A stretch of 64,000 bases of DNA, taken from contig NC_092797.1 in the NCBI RefSeq assembly GCF_918797505.1, positions 49,822,157-49,886,156 on the forward strand, read 5' to 3'. The notes under the pieces were generated by a model. The model saw only the letters and a program-made list of their open reading frames with translations. It had not been told where the DNA came from and did no database searches. Made by a program: the position numbers and the translations under genes. This stretch comes from Bemisia tabaci (lineage: Eukaryota > Arthropoda > Insecta > Hemiptera > Aleyrodidae). Of this stretch, positions 20,328-31,744 are shown one piece after another. Every line of letters begins with the position of its first letter. The stretch's first letter is position 1.

Positions 20328-20969
20328 CCCGCAGGTACACACAAAATGAGGTCATGGAAAGCTTCAAAGTTCTCGAATTTTGAAGTCGTGCTCTCTGCCG
20401 CCGTAACGCGGCGGGAATCCACGACCAACATCCGCGAAGATATCGCCTTTCAAAGAGCGCGGTTTGACTCCATCCACCACTGCAGCGCATATCGCACCCG
20501 AAACATTCAACAATCCGTCCGCAAGTCTCTCCCCAAGTCGAACTTAATAATGCAACGAACTGTTAACAAGCACGGAACTTCATTTCGGTCTATCGCTAAC
20601 GTCCAGTATTTAGTCTCGTTGTTTCGAAAGCTCTCTTAACACGAGCGCAAAGCGCTGCGAGCGGAATCAAAGTTGTTGAGCAGCGTTGAGACTTCAATTT
20701 TCCTGCGTGGAATTTATTCGCGGAATTCCACTCGTTTTTCAACGAACTTGCCACTTAAAACGGCGCGTGGAAGGTGGAAGGGGGTAGTCGGGACTCATTT
20801 TATGTTGTGGAATTCTTGCGCGAGGCTTATTAGTTAATTGATTTGACGGTGCACTGATAACAGTTCATGTTTGAGTAACTTTTGACTTTTTTCATGGTAA
20901 TTCTTTCTTATTCTTTTTCCACGGCGCCAAGTCGGTGTTAGCTAGCTCGAAATTATTAACGCGAACATT
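20328..20969. other. Unassigned sequence
   Basis: A 97-residue plus frame at 20346-20639 is GC-rich but has no domain I recognise and no splice context I can support. Confidence 0.35.
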
Positions 20970-21065
20970 GCTTCCAGGACCCGGAAAAACCGGGATTCAT
21001 CAGGGAATAAAAAATTTCAGGAAAAATCAGAGAAAAATTGAGGAATTCGCTCCTAAAACCGGGAA
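20970..21065. repeat. Word-repeat fragment, CAGGGAAT type
   Basis: CCGGAAAAACCGGGATTCAT followed by CAGGGAATAAAAAATTTCAG and GAAAAATCAGAGAAAAATTG. Related to the interior of 34517-35070. Ends not recognisable. Confidence 0.5.
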
Positions 21066-21212
21066 TCTATTCTTCTGCCTCTTCGAGCATTTCTTTGTTA
21101 AATTTTGCGGAAATTTAAAGTATCTAATGTTGTTAAGGTTTATGACATTGCTCCTGAGTCGCCATTATTGACCTCTTGAATGAGGTATTTGAATCTTTAA
21201 ATCATCATTATA

Positions 21213-21456
21213 CTGCCGTGCTGAGGAAAAACGTCGTATGGAAATTCGAGAGTTGCCAAATTTTCCTTGATAAAACATGTATTTTTGACGACATTCACGC
21301 ACATTTTTCTTTGAAATTTTCTGATATTTTAGATTAAATTGCGTAAAAAATTGTCTGAAAATTTTAGATTATAATATTCACCATTTCCCGAGTAAATTTG
21401 GTTTTTATCGGAAGAAAGTTGGCAACGTCTGAAGGCGTTTTTCCTTAGTTCGGCAG
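21213..21456. mobile_element. CTGCCG-family MITE, intact copy
   Basis: Ends CTGCCGTGCTGAGGAAAAAC and ...TTCCTTAGTTCGGCAG. TATA flanks both ends (21209-21212 and 21457-21460). 244 bp. GTTGGCAACGTCTGAAGG precedes the right end. Confidence 0.86.
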
Positions 21457-22012
21457 TATAGAGGAGACGTAATTGAGCAGATAACATGAACATCAGAAAA
21501 ATGTTTAAAATTAAAAATTTAAATTTACGTTAAAAAATCGGTCGAATGATGAAAAGAATTAGATACTTAAATTTAGAGCTCCGGAAATGAATGTGGTTTT
21601 TCCCAAGAAGAGCCCGTGGAAGGGAGATAGGTAAAACTTCGGTTTTTCATTAGGGAATAAGTTCATGAAAATCAGGGGAAAATCAAGGCCCGAGCATGGG
21701 CAAGAATTCTAGACACCATTCGCAAGCAGCTCTCTGAAGGAAGTCCTGAAGAAAACATAAAATGAAAAAGAATAAAAAAACTGATGATTTGACGAACGGA
21801 GAAACCCACGGAAAGACGTTGAGATGACTGTGTCCATGCTCAATTATTTATGCTCCGAAAGGGAGAGAAATTGACTAGTCAATAATGAATGTGCATCAAG
21901 ATTACACACCACGCCGATTGCACATAATCATTAATAAATAACAACTCGGATTCAGGCTCAGCAAGTAAATTGATGAAAATCGTGTTCTGTTTTTGTCTCA
22001 ACTCCGGAAGCT
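21457..22012. other. Unassigned sequence
   Basis: A weak GGGGAAAATCAAGG word near 21677 may be a word-repeat trace. No gene recognised. Confidence 0.35.
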
Positions 22013-22157
22013 AATTGAACCACATTTTGCTATTAAGAACGACAATCTGTAGCTCATTTTAGAAACAATACATTTGTCATTAGTGTTTCCATGCACATAG
22101 GTGTCTTTATGTATGGACCAGAAATTGTGGTTCCTTCTTGCAAAATGCAGTCCAATT
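22013..22157. mobile_element. TTGGACTGCATTTTGCAA-family MITE, copy 1
   Basis: The right end TTGCAAAATGCAGTCCAATT is mirrored by a weaker left end, AATTGAACCACATTTTGC. The interior has GCTCATTTTAGAAACAA and TTTCCATGCACATAGGTGT. Other members lie at 25781, 35911, 37911, 46617 and 46811. Non-coding. Confidence 0.6.
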
Positions 22158-22498
22158 TTAAGTGTTCGATCGTTGAATTTCAGCGGTTTCCGACGAGACC
22201 AATGAGTTTATTAAAAGGGGGAAAGTGAACAACTATCGATATAGGACGGCAAAATTTTACGAGAACAATCGCTAAATTTGACGTGAAATATTTTTTGGAA
22301 TTTTGGAATTATGAATTGCCTAGAATGTCTCATCGTCCGCGGATGTAAAATTTTCAGGGAAAGGATTTTCTTAAAGTTGCATTGATATTTCTCGATATTT
22401 TTCAATGAAATCGCAACTTCTTATTTTTTTTTGAGATTATTGATCGATCTGAGTTATTGACAAAAAGCTCCCTGCAGTATCTTAATGCGTATCTCAAT

Positions 22499-23046
22499 GG
22501 ACCACTAGACAAGGTACTAATTTAAGTATTCTGATACATGTATCTTAACCAGAATTCAACGTAGAACATGATTCGCACAACGGATATTACTGAAACCAAC
22601 TCCTAACGAAAATATTAACGTTTTTATTTCACAATGGTTACGAGGAATTTGAACTGCCCGCTCACAAGAAACTCAAAGCTCTACGTGAGTCAAATCGCGC
22701 ACAACAATGGTTTCAGCAAGCTTCTCAATCGAGCAATGCTCATTTCCCACCATGTGTTTTTCAAACTATAAGCACTTTGCTATAGCTAAGCCAAAGCGTC
22801 AAGATTGTGGTTGTCAGATATTTATATCGCAGAGACTGTCATGATAAAGTTTAGCGCGCGATGTGAATCGCGCAGAGCATTGAGTTTTCATGAGCGGGTG
22901 GTTTGAATTCACGCATCAAGAATCATCGAATGTCTTCGTAAGGAGTTGATTTCGGTAATTTTCGTCGTGCGTATCGTGTTCTACGTGAAATTTTGGTTAA
23001 GAGACATGTATCAGAGTACTGAAATTCGAACCTTGTCCAGTGATCC
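22499..23046 (+). mobile_element. GGACCACTAGACAAGG element, copy 1
   Basis: The 548-bp element begins GGACCACTAGACAAGGTAC and ends with the complement (ACCTTGTCCAGTGATCC). It has a further inverted pair inside (CCGCTCACAAGAAACTCAAA against TTGAGTTTTCATGAGCGG). A second copy at 60360-60907 has the same length and orientation. No ORF and no clear target duplication. Confidence 0.82.
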
Positions 23047-24445
23047 ATTGCGAAGTTTCAAAATCTCCGATGATGTTTTATTTTAAAACTAATCCAAATT
23101 TTTCCTCGCAATTTTGTGCGATTTCTTTATTTAAGTGAAGAAAATTCACAAGAAATTTCAGTAGAAATTGCTAGTTAGTTTTTCTTGGAAAATATGCCAT
23201 GAGATCGGAGACTCGCAAACGCCGCAATCTGAAAAAGACAATTTTAAACTTCAGCCATCGGTACCTACTTTGTTGATTCTTAACATGGCGGACTAGAGTT
23301 TTAAATAGCTTTTTTTCTCGAGACTCCTTTTTTTTTAAACTAGAAACTTCAAACCGCCAGAGCTCCGGTTCAGTTTAACATGCTCGAAAGTTTTGTGCCA
23401 GATCTCTCGTTCGATATTCCGCCATGCTCCAATTTTCAACCACTCAATTTTGAGTTTTTTTGGACTTCGAGCTTTCGCCCTCGATCGTTTTTGTTTTTTT
23501 TGTTCTTAATCATAGTAAAATTGTAATTGAGTCGAAACCCAATCACTGGTCCGACGCATTAATCGTAGGATCAATTCTGTCGCTACGACCCTTCGTGCAC
23601 AAATCGGCCGTGCGGGGGGCATCAGGGACCGTCGAAAATTTCCATCACACGTATTCGACCGAGTGGAGGGGGAGGGGGGTTGGGGGGCTGCAAAAGGGCA
23701 TCTAAGCGTGCTCGAGCTTTGAATAGGAATTTTTCCCGGTAATTTAATTCTGCGTGTTTCCTAATAAAATTAAACACCGAAGTCCCGTCCCCTATCAGCA
23801 CGTAACATCAACGGGATGAATTCGGTAAGGATCCGGCGAAACAGGTCAAAAACTGAATAATGCAATATTTCATGCCTTTCCGCATTGTTGTCGCGTCGTG
23901 CCCACGTTCAGTTTCACTTGCATCATTACATCAAAATGGACCAACTTTTTTTTATTTTTCATGAAAGCACTTATTTCCACAGATGAATCACTGGAAGTCT
24001 TGCTCATGAGCCCAAAAAAGTCAACAATTCTGGCTAAGAAACGAAATCATCTATCTGTATAGAAATGTCAGTGAAACGTGAAGTATTTCTGAAATGAGCC
24101 TCATCTAGGAACCAATCCGTATGGCTCATTCATATGAAGCATCTAACCGCGCAAGGAGACAAATGGAAGTTTTGACCTTTTGTCGATGAGTCCCAGAAGG
24201 AACCAATCTTCGTAAATGAGCCCAGAGAGGAACCAACCGTATTTTGGCAACACTTCAATTTATTAAAGCACCACATTTGTGTCGGGAATTCAATGTAACG
24301 TATGTCATTTCTGAGATAAGTCTAATCCAAGATCAAATATTCATGATTCACCCGTTTTAGTACCCTATATTTGCATACAGAAATCAACGTTGCAAAAAAT
24401 AATTAATCGCTCTTTTTATAATAGTATCTCAGACTTTAAGTAGGT
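23047..24445. other. Unassigned AT-rich sequence
   Basis: No coding or repeat family recognised. A G-rich patch lies near 23664-23690. Between 24000 and 24240 the phrase GAGCC(C/T)...GAACCAA occurs several times at irregular spacing and may be a degraded tandem array. Confidence 0.35.
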
Positions 24446-24517
24446 AGACGTATTCATGCTGAAAGGAACTATCTTGTACTCTATTCACTTATTTTTCCTT
24501 TCAGCATAAATACGTCC
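24446..24517. repeat. Small palindrome, AGACGTATTCATGCTG arms
   Basis: AGACGTATTCATGCTGAAAG pairs with CTTTCAGCATAAATACGTC across a short loop. Arms resemble the GGACGTATTTC 122-bp family but the element is only about 72 bp, so it is a relative or deletion product. Confidence 0.6.
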
Positions 24518-24892
24518 AGTTAATCTTCACATTTAATTTTAATATTTTAATTTTAAGACAGTTGAGTCCCTGTAAGAATAAGCCTACGAGTCTCTTGGGT
24601 TGTCTACCCATTTGGCAATGAGTCCTTTTCCTCGCAGAATTATTCATGATCGTTCAATATACTAATTGCAACGCTTTAACCGACATCAGCAGACTTGCAT
24701 CACTTCATGCCTAATTCCCGCTCATGTTTTTCCACTCCTTTTGGCGGAAAGCTCAACTTTTCAAATTTTGTGAGTATTTTCCGTTTAATCCGGGAGAATT
24801 CTTGACACGTTTTGTGGCATCGTATTGCTAAGTTTTCGATCGAAAAAATTAGACATGGCAGTACATATTGTACAACGAAAAGTCGATCGCCA
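24518..24892. other. Unassigned sequence
   Basis: No gene or repeat recognised. Confidence 0.4.
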
Positions 24893-25132
24893 AAGTGCGA
24901 AACCGCGTATCTTCCATGCGGTGTTTCAAACTTTCCGCTCTTTTTTATTTTTTAAAAGAAGAACAAGTCAACTTTATGGTCTGAGATTTTTACGGGATAT
25001 TTTATCAATAGAGAAGAAAAATCCAGGAAGTTTTCAAGAAATTACGTCAACCAGTTTTTCGAAAAAAAAATGAAGTATATGACAGGAAGTCTGCTCGCGA
25101 CGTCATAAACGGAGATACGTGGTTTTGCACTT
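24893..25132. mobile_element. CGACGGTGAAACTGC-family relative
   Basis: AAGTGCGAAACCGCGTATCT pairs with GGAGATACGTGGTTTTGCAC at the right. The interior has the family phrase ATATGACAGGAAGTCTGC. 240 bp. The outermost bases differ from other members, suggesting a subfamily. Confidence 0.6.
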
Positions 25133-25780
25133 TATTCATCAAAACATAGTTATGATTCTGGTGGTAGCCGTTCAATTAGTCCCTTGACTGACTCAGTCGA
25201 ATTGGCTCAATTGTCGGTACAAAGTCCCTGAAACAGCCAAGAGTAGGATAGGCATGTTTTCCGGCCAGAATTGTGCCGAATTGTGTTTGTTCTAGTAATT
25301 TACTTATTCACTCATTGTAAAATCTGCTTGAATCATTCATTTTTCAAAGCACGTGCACGTGAGGTATTAAAGGAGGATAGTCGCTGTGAGTGTGAAGAAA
25401 GCCAGAGCTCCTTCAATTTTTAACGTATGCAACACGGACATCCGTCGAGCACGAATAGTTGCCCTCAAGCGCCGTACAGTGAAGCAAGTCGATGGGAGAA
25501 TTTTCATTATTACAAAACGTAGAAGTGAAAGAGTGGTTTCATTGGTTATATTGTAACCTTGCCTTCAAGGAGCACTCCTTAAAAATCATGATATACAACC
25601 AATAACCAATAAACATTAAAATTTGTTGTTTTATTTATTTATCTCAACGTTTTTATTACGCGTCGCGTCGTGACAGATTTTTATGATTTTTTTTTTTTAG
25701 TTTGGTTCTTTCCGCTCGGAGTGTTTTGTGTTTATGTGCTGATAATGCGTCCGGTGCTTGAAATGTCTTTACGATCAGCA
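25133..25780. other. Unassigned sequence with shared GTATGCAACACGG motif
   Basis: GTATGCAACACGGACATCCG with a following CGAATAGTTGC lies at about 25426-25470. A close match lies at about 43218-43262. I cannot define ends. Otherwise no gene recognised. Confidence 0.4.
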
Positions 25781-25926
25781 GTTGGACTGTATTTCTAAAC
25801 TTGAAACTACAATAATTTTTGGCTCAGTTTAGAAAAAGACGTATACACCATAAGTTTTCCTATGCACGTAAGTGTTTTTACCGATGAGTCAGAATTTAGT
25901 TCTTCATTGCAAAATGCAGTCCAATT
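25781..25926. mobile_element. TTGGACTGCATTTTGCAA-family MITE, copy 2
   Basis: Left GTTGGACTGTATTTCTAAAC. Right TTGCAAAATGCAGTCCAATT. Inner TTGGCTCAGTTTAGAAA and TTTCCTATGCACGTAAGTG match the family. Confidence 0.65.
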
Positions 25927-26041
25927 AATGAAATGCTTGAAATGGCAAGCCTTTTTCCCATATTATTTATAATTGTTTTGAAATGTTCTTATTAGTGTGT
26001 GCCAAGGGCGCATGCAGTCGCATCTGATCAAAGGCAATTTA

Positions 26042-26290
26042 AACCGCGTTCAGCAGAAAAGAAGCAATCCACATCAGCTATCGTCAAATTCAGTTTTGAA
26101 ATTAAATTTCTTACAAGAAAACGGTTTTACGGATTTTTTTTGCTAATTTCAGTGAATTTTCTGCTTATACAAAGCAAATTCGTTAAACATTTTGAAAACA
26201 TCTGCACAAACGTTCTCTCATAAAAGATGAAATTGCTTCGTTAAAGGCTAAAGCTAATGTCGCTTAGTTCCTTTCTGCTAAACGTGGTCC
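26042..26290. mobile_element. GGACCGCGTT-family MITE, copy 2
   Basis: Left AACCGCGTTCAGCAGAAAAG continuing GAAGCAATCCACATCAGC. Right TTCCTTTCTGCTAAACGTGG then TCC. About 249 bp with both subterminal blocks present. Confidence 0.72.
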
Positions 26291-26724
26291 ATTTTAGGTG
26301 AGCGTCGAACAGTTAGAGGGTGAGAAAGGGGGAAGGGAAGGGGAGGTTGGAGGTAAAAAGAAAAGAGCCGACCGGACGTGAGAGAGTTATAAAACTCAAA
26401 TTGCGCACCCTCATGCGTAATTTCGAAAATTTGAAGGAGGCCTGTACTGTGAGAATACGATGTAAATGCTACTAGTCGAGAAAAAAAATTGTGTCCATCG
26501 CAGTAACTTCACCACTGTGTCATCATTATAACGAGCACCTCTTGTCTGATTCATGCCGCGGAAAATGGTGACTGCAATTGCTGTGATAACTGCCACGTGC
26601 TCCGACTGAAGAACGCTCACGAACTACGCATATTTTGGTTTAAGGAGATGCAATCACAGACAGGGTGTTGCCGCTTTTGTTCCATAGTCAGCTATAAAAA
26701 AGAAAAAAGGTGCGGCTATCTGTG
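26291..26724. other. Unassigned sequence
   Basis: A purine-rich stretch at 26308-26375. No gene recognised. Confidence 0.4.
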
Positions 26725-27253
26725 CTGCCGTGCGAAGGAAAGATGCCGTATGAACATTCGAGAATGAAAATAACCAAATTCTCTCCGATAAAATGTTCAT
26801 CTTAAAGAGAGTTGTTAATACTGTCTATTGAAATTTTCACATAGGATGGATCTGATCACGGATACAATGCGCTAAAATATTCGAAGAAAAATATTCACAA
26901 CTTTTTCTGAAAATTTACCTTTAAGTTGGACCGCGTTTAACAGAAAGGAACCAAGCCACATCAGCTATTGCCAAATTTAACCGGGCAATTTAACTTTTTA
27001 CGAGAGAACGTTTGTGCGGATTCCTTTAAACATTTTAAGAAATTTGCTTTGTATTACGGAGAATATTCACTGAAATTTGCACAAAAATCCGCACGACCAT
27101 TTTCATGTATAAAAATAAATTGCCCAGCTAAATTTGGCAATAGCTGATGTGGCTTGGTTCCTTTCTGTTTAACGCAGTCCACTTAATCTTACCTTTCAAT
27201 GGTAATTTGGCAACGCCTGAATGTTCTTATGGCGTTTTCTCTTAGCCCGGCAG
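26725..27253. mobile_element. CTGCCG-family MITE interrupted by another MITE
   Basis: Ends CTGCCGTGCGAAGGAAAGAT and ...CTCTTAGCCCGGCAG. Flanks TGTG and CGTG match in three of four positions. A GGACCGCGTT-family element occupies 26938-27180. Without it the host would be the usual length. Confidence 0.8.
26938..27180. mobile_element. GGACCGCGTT-family MITE, nested copy 3
   Basis: Ends GGACCGCGTTTAACAGAAAG and CTTTCTGTTTAACGCAGTCC, with AACCAAGCCACATCAGC blocks beside each. 243 bp. TTACCTTT occurs at 26925-26932 and again at 27189-27196, five and eight bases outside the ends. It may be an 8-bp target duplication with longer, decayed termini. The insertion shows this family moved after the CTGCCG family was in place. 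Confidence 0.8.
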
Positions 27254-27615
27254 CGTGGCTTCGCACCGCGAAAACGAGTTGGAAGAGATCGTCAGGAGAA
27301 AATGTATCATCGCGACTTAGTTTAGGAAAATTATCCTGTCTGCAACCTAGATACTTCCTGTCATCATCGCATTAGGGAATTGATTTTCTCTTACGTATGT
27401 AGTGAAAAAAATCTCGAAAATGAGAAAAATAAACAACGCAGGAGTGATAGAAACTTTGAGTCGCGATTTCACGGCAATTCACGTCGAAATTGCAACGTTC
27501 TTGTTTTAGTATCCTTGGAAAACCCCTTTTTTACGATGTTAATTGTTGCATTCTCACACTGGCAATACATTGATTCTGTTCCGCTAATAGTTTTCGTTAT
27601 TTCTCTGTGTTTCAG
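27254..27615. other. Unassigned sequence
   Basis: Open plus frame without domain. The end of this stretch is a polypyrimidine tract leading to TTTCAG, the possible acceptor for 27616. Confidence 0.35.
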
Positions 27616-27675
27616 GTTAGTTGACTACTCTAAGCCATTGAAAACTGCCGGGTCAATATCGCATCTTCGAGTATC
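27616..27675 (+). other. Candidate 60-bp internal exon
   Basis: The sequence lies between a good acceptor (CTCTGTGTTTCAG) and the donor GTAAGTCG. Length is divisible by three. One frame, entered after one base, is open and reads LVDYSKPLKTAGSISHLRV. It does not join in frame to the candidate exon at 9345-9569 directly. No known domain. Splice-like signals occur by chance, so this is weak. Confidence 0.2.
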
Positions 27676-28433
27676 GTAAGTCGCTTTGACTTAATATCTT
27701 CGGCACAGGGAGCGCTAGACCCCTAACTAAAAAATTTCATCGTTCGACTCTTTCAAGGTGGCAACTATGTTTTCCCTCCATTTAAATGCATGTTAAATAA
27801 TCGATGCTTGGCGAGGCGGTTTGTCTCACCTAATATCGATATATTTAACGGATTTATGTTATGAACACTTCCGACTTTATAACTAACGGGAATCATGCTA
27901 CTAAAAATTGATGATTCCGACCCTAATTACTTATTTTCACCCCTCTGGAATGTTCATTTGGGAAGTTATGAACCGTTTACTTTCCAGGAAGCGTAATTTT
28001 GAGGGGCGTCATTTCAGCCCTCGTTTGAGCGTGGAATCTCAGTCTCATTTATTTATCTAATTCTCTCCTCCTTCCTCCCGTTTTTTTAACGCCCCTAACA
28101 ACCAAAACCCGGGAAATTGTGACGTTATTAACTGTAATCATGCGCCATTCTTTCTCGTTTCCATTTCATTCCATCCCTTCCCCTTCAGCCGATTTAAATG
28201 GGATGTTAGAGAAATCTTGTATAAAAACAACTTTTAAGAGCTAATTAAATACCAGCAATTGCGGCCGAACTAAAATTTATCTTATTTAATTTGCTTAAAG
28301 TATATTTAATTTGAGAATGAAAGGATTTAAAAATTAGTTCAAGTAAAAGTAAATTTTTTGAGAGTTGTAAGATGGACTGTAAACGATTGACTTAAAATAT
28401 GATATTCTTTGGAGATATAATTAGTTATACTTT
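27676..28433. other. Unassigned AT-rich sequence
   Basis: No repeat or gene recognised. Confidence 0.4.
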
Positions 28434-28698
28434 GACGGTGAAATTACTAGACCCGCGTATCTCGGTTTGCGGCGTTGTAGACTTCCTGTCATGCATACTT
28501 TACTGTTTCATAAATAGAAATAAGCTACTCAACGTCAATTCTCGAAAACTTCAGTGTTTTTTCATCTCTGTAGGAAGAAAACTCTGTGAATATTTCATGA
28601 AAGGATAGTGATTTATTATTCTCCTTCGAACGAATCAAATGGGAGAGGAGATCTTTAGACACCGCTAACGAGATGCGTTGTTTCATAGTTTCACCGTT
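28434..28698. mobile_element. CGACGGTGAAACTGC-family MITE, copy 3
   Basis: Left GACGGTGAAATTACTAGACC leads into CGTATCTCGGTTTGCGGCG and GACTTCCTGTCATGCATACT. Right CGAGATGCG and AGTTTCACCGT. About 265 bp. Orientation is the reverse of the copy at 5764. Confidence 0.65.
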
Positions 28699-29384
28699 GA
28701 CTCATAGTACTTTTTAACTAAAGAGGAACATGAGTTTTAGGAGAAGGCATCGATTCTTTTCCGAAATTTCTTTGCGTTGCTGAGTAAATGTAATCGAAGA
28801 ATGCATCAAAATAAAAATACTCAAAACGCGCGATTTGGAATAATTCAAAACGAAGGTATTCGTCGTGTACGAATCGCCAAAACACCCTAACATCTTTTGC
28901 AATGGAGGAAGTGACTTGGCATTATTTGACTAAGTGAAATGAATTCGAGGAAAAAATTGTATCGTCTTTTAAATGCTCTCCTCGGAATAATTTTTCGCTT
29001 CCGGCAAGTTTTCCACGGAGCTAAGCTGTTACGAAGATTAAGAGTGCAGTTCCCCACCCCCACCCTCAATCCTCCGGGGCAGAAAAAATGTACTTGTTGT
29101 CAGCGAAGAAGCCGGGGCACTGTAATCTACCGAGGAGGAGGAAGAGTCCGAAGCGTAAAATTAAAGTAAATTATTACTCAGAAATCCTGTTTGATGTTTA
29201 TTTTTCTCCCGGTTATTTTCCCCCTGAAATACTCGCTCACCGAATCAAATAAATAACGACGAAACTCGGAACAGCCGAAGTTCAACGATATTATGGTTGC
29301 GTCAACCTCCTTAAAAACTCGTATTTTCTCACTTAGTTTTTACATCGCCCAGTGAATCCCTGCCGCGCTGATGAAGAATCTTCA
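28699..29384. other. Unassigned sequence
   Basis: No gene recognised. A GC-rich patch at 29020-29150 has no homology I can name. Confidence 0.35.
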
Positions 29385-29555
29385 TTTCCATCACAAAAGA
29401 ACGTAACTTTATTTCAATGTTGCCAAATTTCCCCTCGCTAATTGCATTTTTACCAGGAGAATCCTAGGCTTTTCTAACTGAAAATTTTTATGATTCTTCC
29501 TCTGATCCCGTGCGAAAATCGGACAAATTTTCGACAAAAATTACACAGGTAGAAT
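29385..29555. repeat. Diverged repeat shared with 50 kb and 48 kb
   Basis: GAACGTAACTTTATTTCAAT and GTTGCCAAATTT match the complement of the right arm at 48152-48378. GCGAAAATCGGACAAATTTTCGACAA matches, in pieces, the complement of about 50075-50105. Old copy without ends. Confidence 0.55.
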
Positions 29556-29613
29556 CTTGTAAAGAATTGAATTGTTTGAGTCAGTCTTGCAACCATGAAA
29601 TTGAGTTAACGTT

Positions 29614-30023
29614 CACGGAAAAGACGATATAGTGCTGAGCACTAACTGTTTGGATCAAATGGAGCCAGCTGATATGGCAGTACTGCTGAGACACTGAAAA
29701 AAAAGTATGGTACCATTTACTATGAGTCTACTTGATTGTTTTCACAGTGATACTATTTAGTGAAAATAACCAGAATTGTAGTATTATTCACCAGAATCAA
29801 GTGCTTCTTACCATAATATGGTAAATGCTACCATAGATTCTGGTGTTGATTACCATACTCGTATCTGTGTCAGATTATGGTAAAATCTACCATATTTTTT
29901 TTCAGTGGACCTACAGTCTGTAGAGCTGGACCCTATTTTTGTACGGCTCAGCACTACTGCCGCACTAGCTAGCTCCATTTGATCTAATAGTTAGTTCTCA
30001 GCACAATATAGTTTTTTTCCGTG
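29614..30023. mobile_element. CACGGAA-ended foldback with nested element
   Basis: Starts CACGGAAAAGACGATATAGT and ends with the near-complement finishing TATAGTTTTTTTCCGTG. Arms pair over about 75 bp (GATCAAATGGAGC against GCTCCATTTGATC). A CACTGA element sits between the arms at 29692-29907. Flanks TT and AT do not fully match. The CACGG end recalls the palindromes at 52527 and 61315. Confidence 0.75.
29692..29907. mobile_element. CACTGA foldback, TACCATA type, nested
   Basis: Starts CACTGAAAAAAAAGTATGGT and ends ...TACCATATTTTTTTTCAGTG. GA flanks both ends as a 2-bp duplication. TACCAT/ATGGTA words recur inside at least six times and pair across the centre. 216 bp. Confidence 0.83.
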
Positions 30024-31622
30024 ATTCGTTCGTCCCGGGAAAGACGAACTATTGTATGAAGATCCAGATGTTGCGAGATTTTTGCCGATAAAAGTTGGCT
30101 CTCTCGATACTCTATATTTATTTTCCTTTGAATTTCTCACAGAATTTTATTTTCAATTCCATTCACTGAATGCAAGGAAAAATATTCATAACTTTCCTCA
30201 AATATAAATATCTCATCGGGAGAAATTTGACAACATTCTGTGTTCAAACTGCATTTGATGAAGCCGCCGAGTTCTTCTTTATTGCACGGGGCATCGTTGG
30301 CTCTCAAATTGAAGCAAATAATCCCATTTCAATACTCATCCAATCGGATGTTTCTCCCCGTATGATGCTTTACGCATACTGTACGTACTTTATAACACTA
30401 TGTTTCAAGAGAGAAACATTTTTATCTTTATTTTTTTATATAACCTACTTATTCCCGTGCAAGTAGATGAAAAATACGTATTCAAAACAACTTCCATCCG
30501 AATAAAATGAGGACTCCAAACATCAACCAATTCACTTTCTCGTTTCACTCTCGTCGTAAGCCCGCCCACATTTTCATCGCGCGGTAAAAGCATAAGCCGA
30601 AAGCCGATGTGCTTTTATCTCAATGAGCAACTATTTTAACTCCGGAGTGCCTGTTATTGCATACTCTCTGAAGAGAAGGCGTTTTGCGTATCATATGAAT
30701 TTTGCAATTCGTCTCACTTCTGAAGCATTCTGGCTAACCTAAAATATTTTATCTCCTTTAAACCTTTTCTTGAAACTATTAAGTTGTCAATACCGAAAAT
30801 ATTTAGGTTGCCTTAATTTAAGTCCTGAATGTAACTAAGAATATGCCTAAAAATGCACATATTCTCATAATGGAAATAGGAAGAGGGAACGCCATTATCA
30901 AGATGTGTATTTTTCAAGGCCTGTAAAATATTTTGGTGCATCTTCGCAGGCACTCAGAACTTTTTTCGGAAATCCTTGAAAGAGCTTTCACTCTCGGTGA
31001 AAAGTATCGTTAAAAAACTGTCTGTAAAATTAAAACTAAATTTTCTTCGACCAAAAGAAAATGTCCTCTTGGCAAAAACATTTTTGTACGTCAATTTTTT
31101 CTTCCTTCCAGTATAACTTGTTCATTGATGACAAATCGGATTTTCTTGTTATTAAAACAAAATGCATTCACCTCGGAAAATATGTCTTCTGATCATTGAT
31201 AGTTCAGTTTCAGTTTAAAAAAAAAAATGTTTTTTACAATTTTTACTGTCTTATCAATCAGAACTTCTTGAAAATTCCTCGGTTATATAGTCCTGAAGAA
31301 CTGTCGTCAGGGATTCTGATCCAGTTAAAGCCACCCAACTTATCGCCAACGGCCGGAAGACGACGAAAGTCGTTGGCACAGAACGTCGTCCCTGACTAGA
31401 GAGCGCATCTCTATTTTCACATGATCCGTGGATTGCACAGCGTTATACGAAGAATAGAGCTCACGAGATGCACCCTCTTGTCAGAGGGTCGACGAGAAGT
31501 CGAGACATCAATCGCAATACAAATCCCCAACTTTCACGAGGACTCAAAAAAGCATCCAGTGCGGTGGACCGGCGCGAAATGAGCGGAACTCCCCCGAAAA
31601 GTTGAGGGATCTCCGCTCATAA
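30024..31622. other. Largely unassigned, traces of MITE
   Basis: 30040-30260 has GAAAGACGAACTATTGTATG and a GTTGC/GACAAC spacing like a badly decayed CTGCCG MITE. The remainder to 31622 is AT-rich with short frames and no motif. A small hairpin (ATGAGCGGAACTCCC against AGGGATCTCCGCTCAT) lies at 31578-31620. Confidence 0.35.
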
Positions 31623-31744
31623 CGTCGCCCCTCCGACGTAAGGGCGTATCTCGATTTCCACATGAGCTCCGAATAGCATGAATTTATGTTCAAAACAGGG
31701 CTCATGCGTAAATTGAGATACGTCTTTATGTCGGAGGAGCAATG
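31623..31744. mobile_element. CGTCGCTCC 122-bp palindrome, copy 3
   Basis: Starts CGTCGCCCCTCCGACGTAAG and ends ...ATGTCGGAGGAGCAATG. ATAA flanks both ends. Exactly 122 bp with CATGAGCTCC and CAGGGCTCATG centre. Confidence 0.87.
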
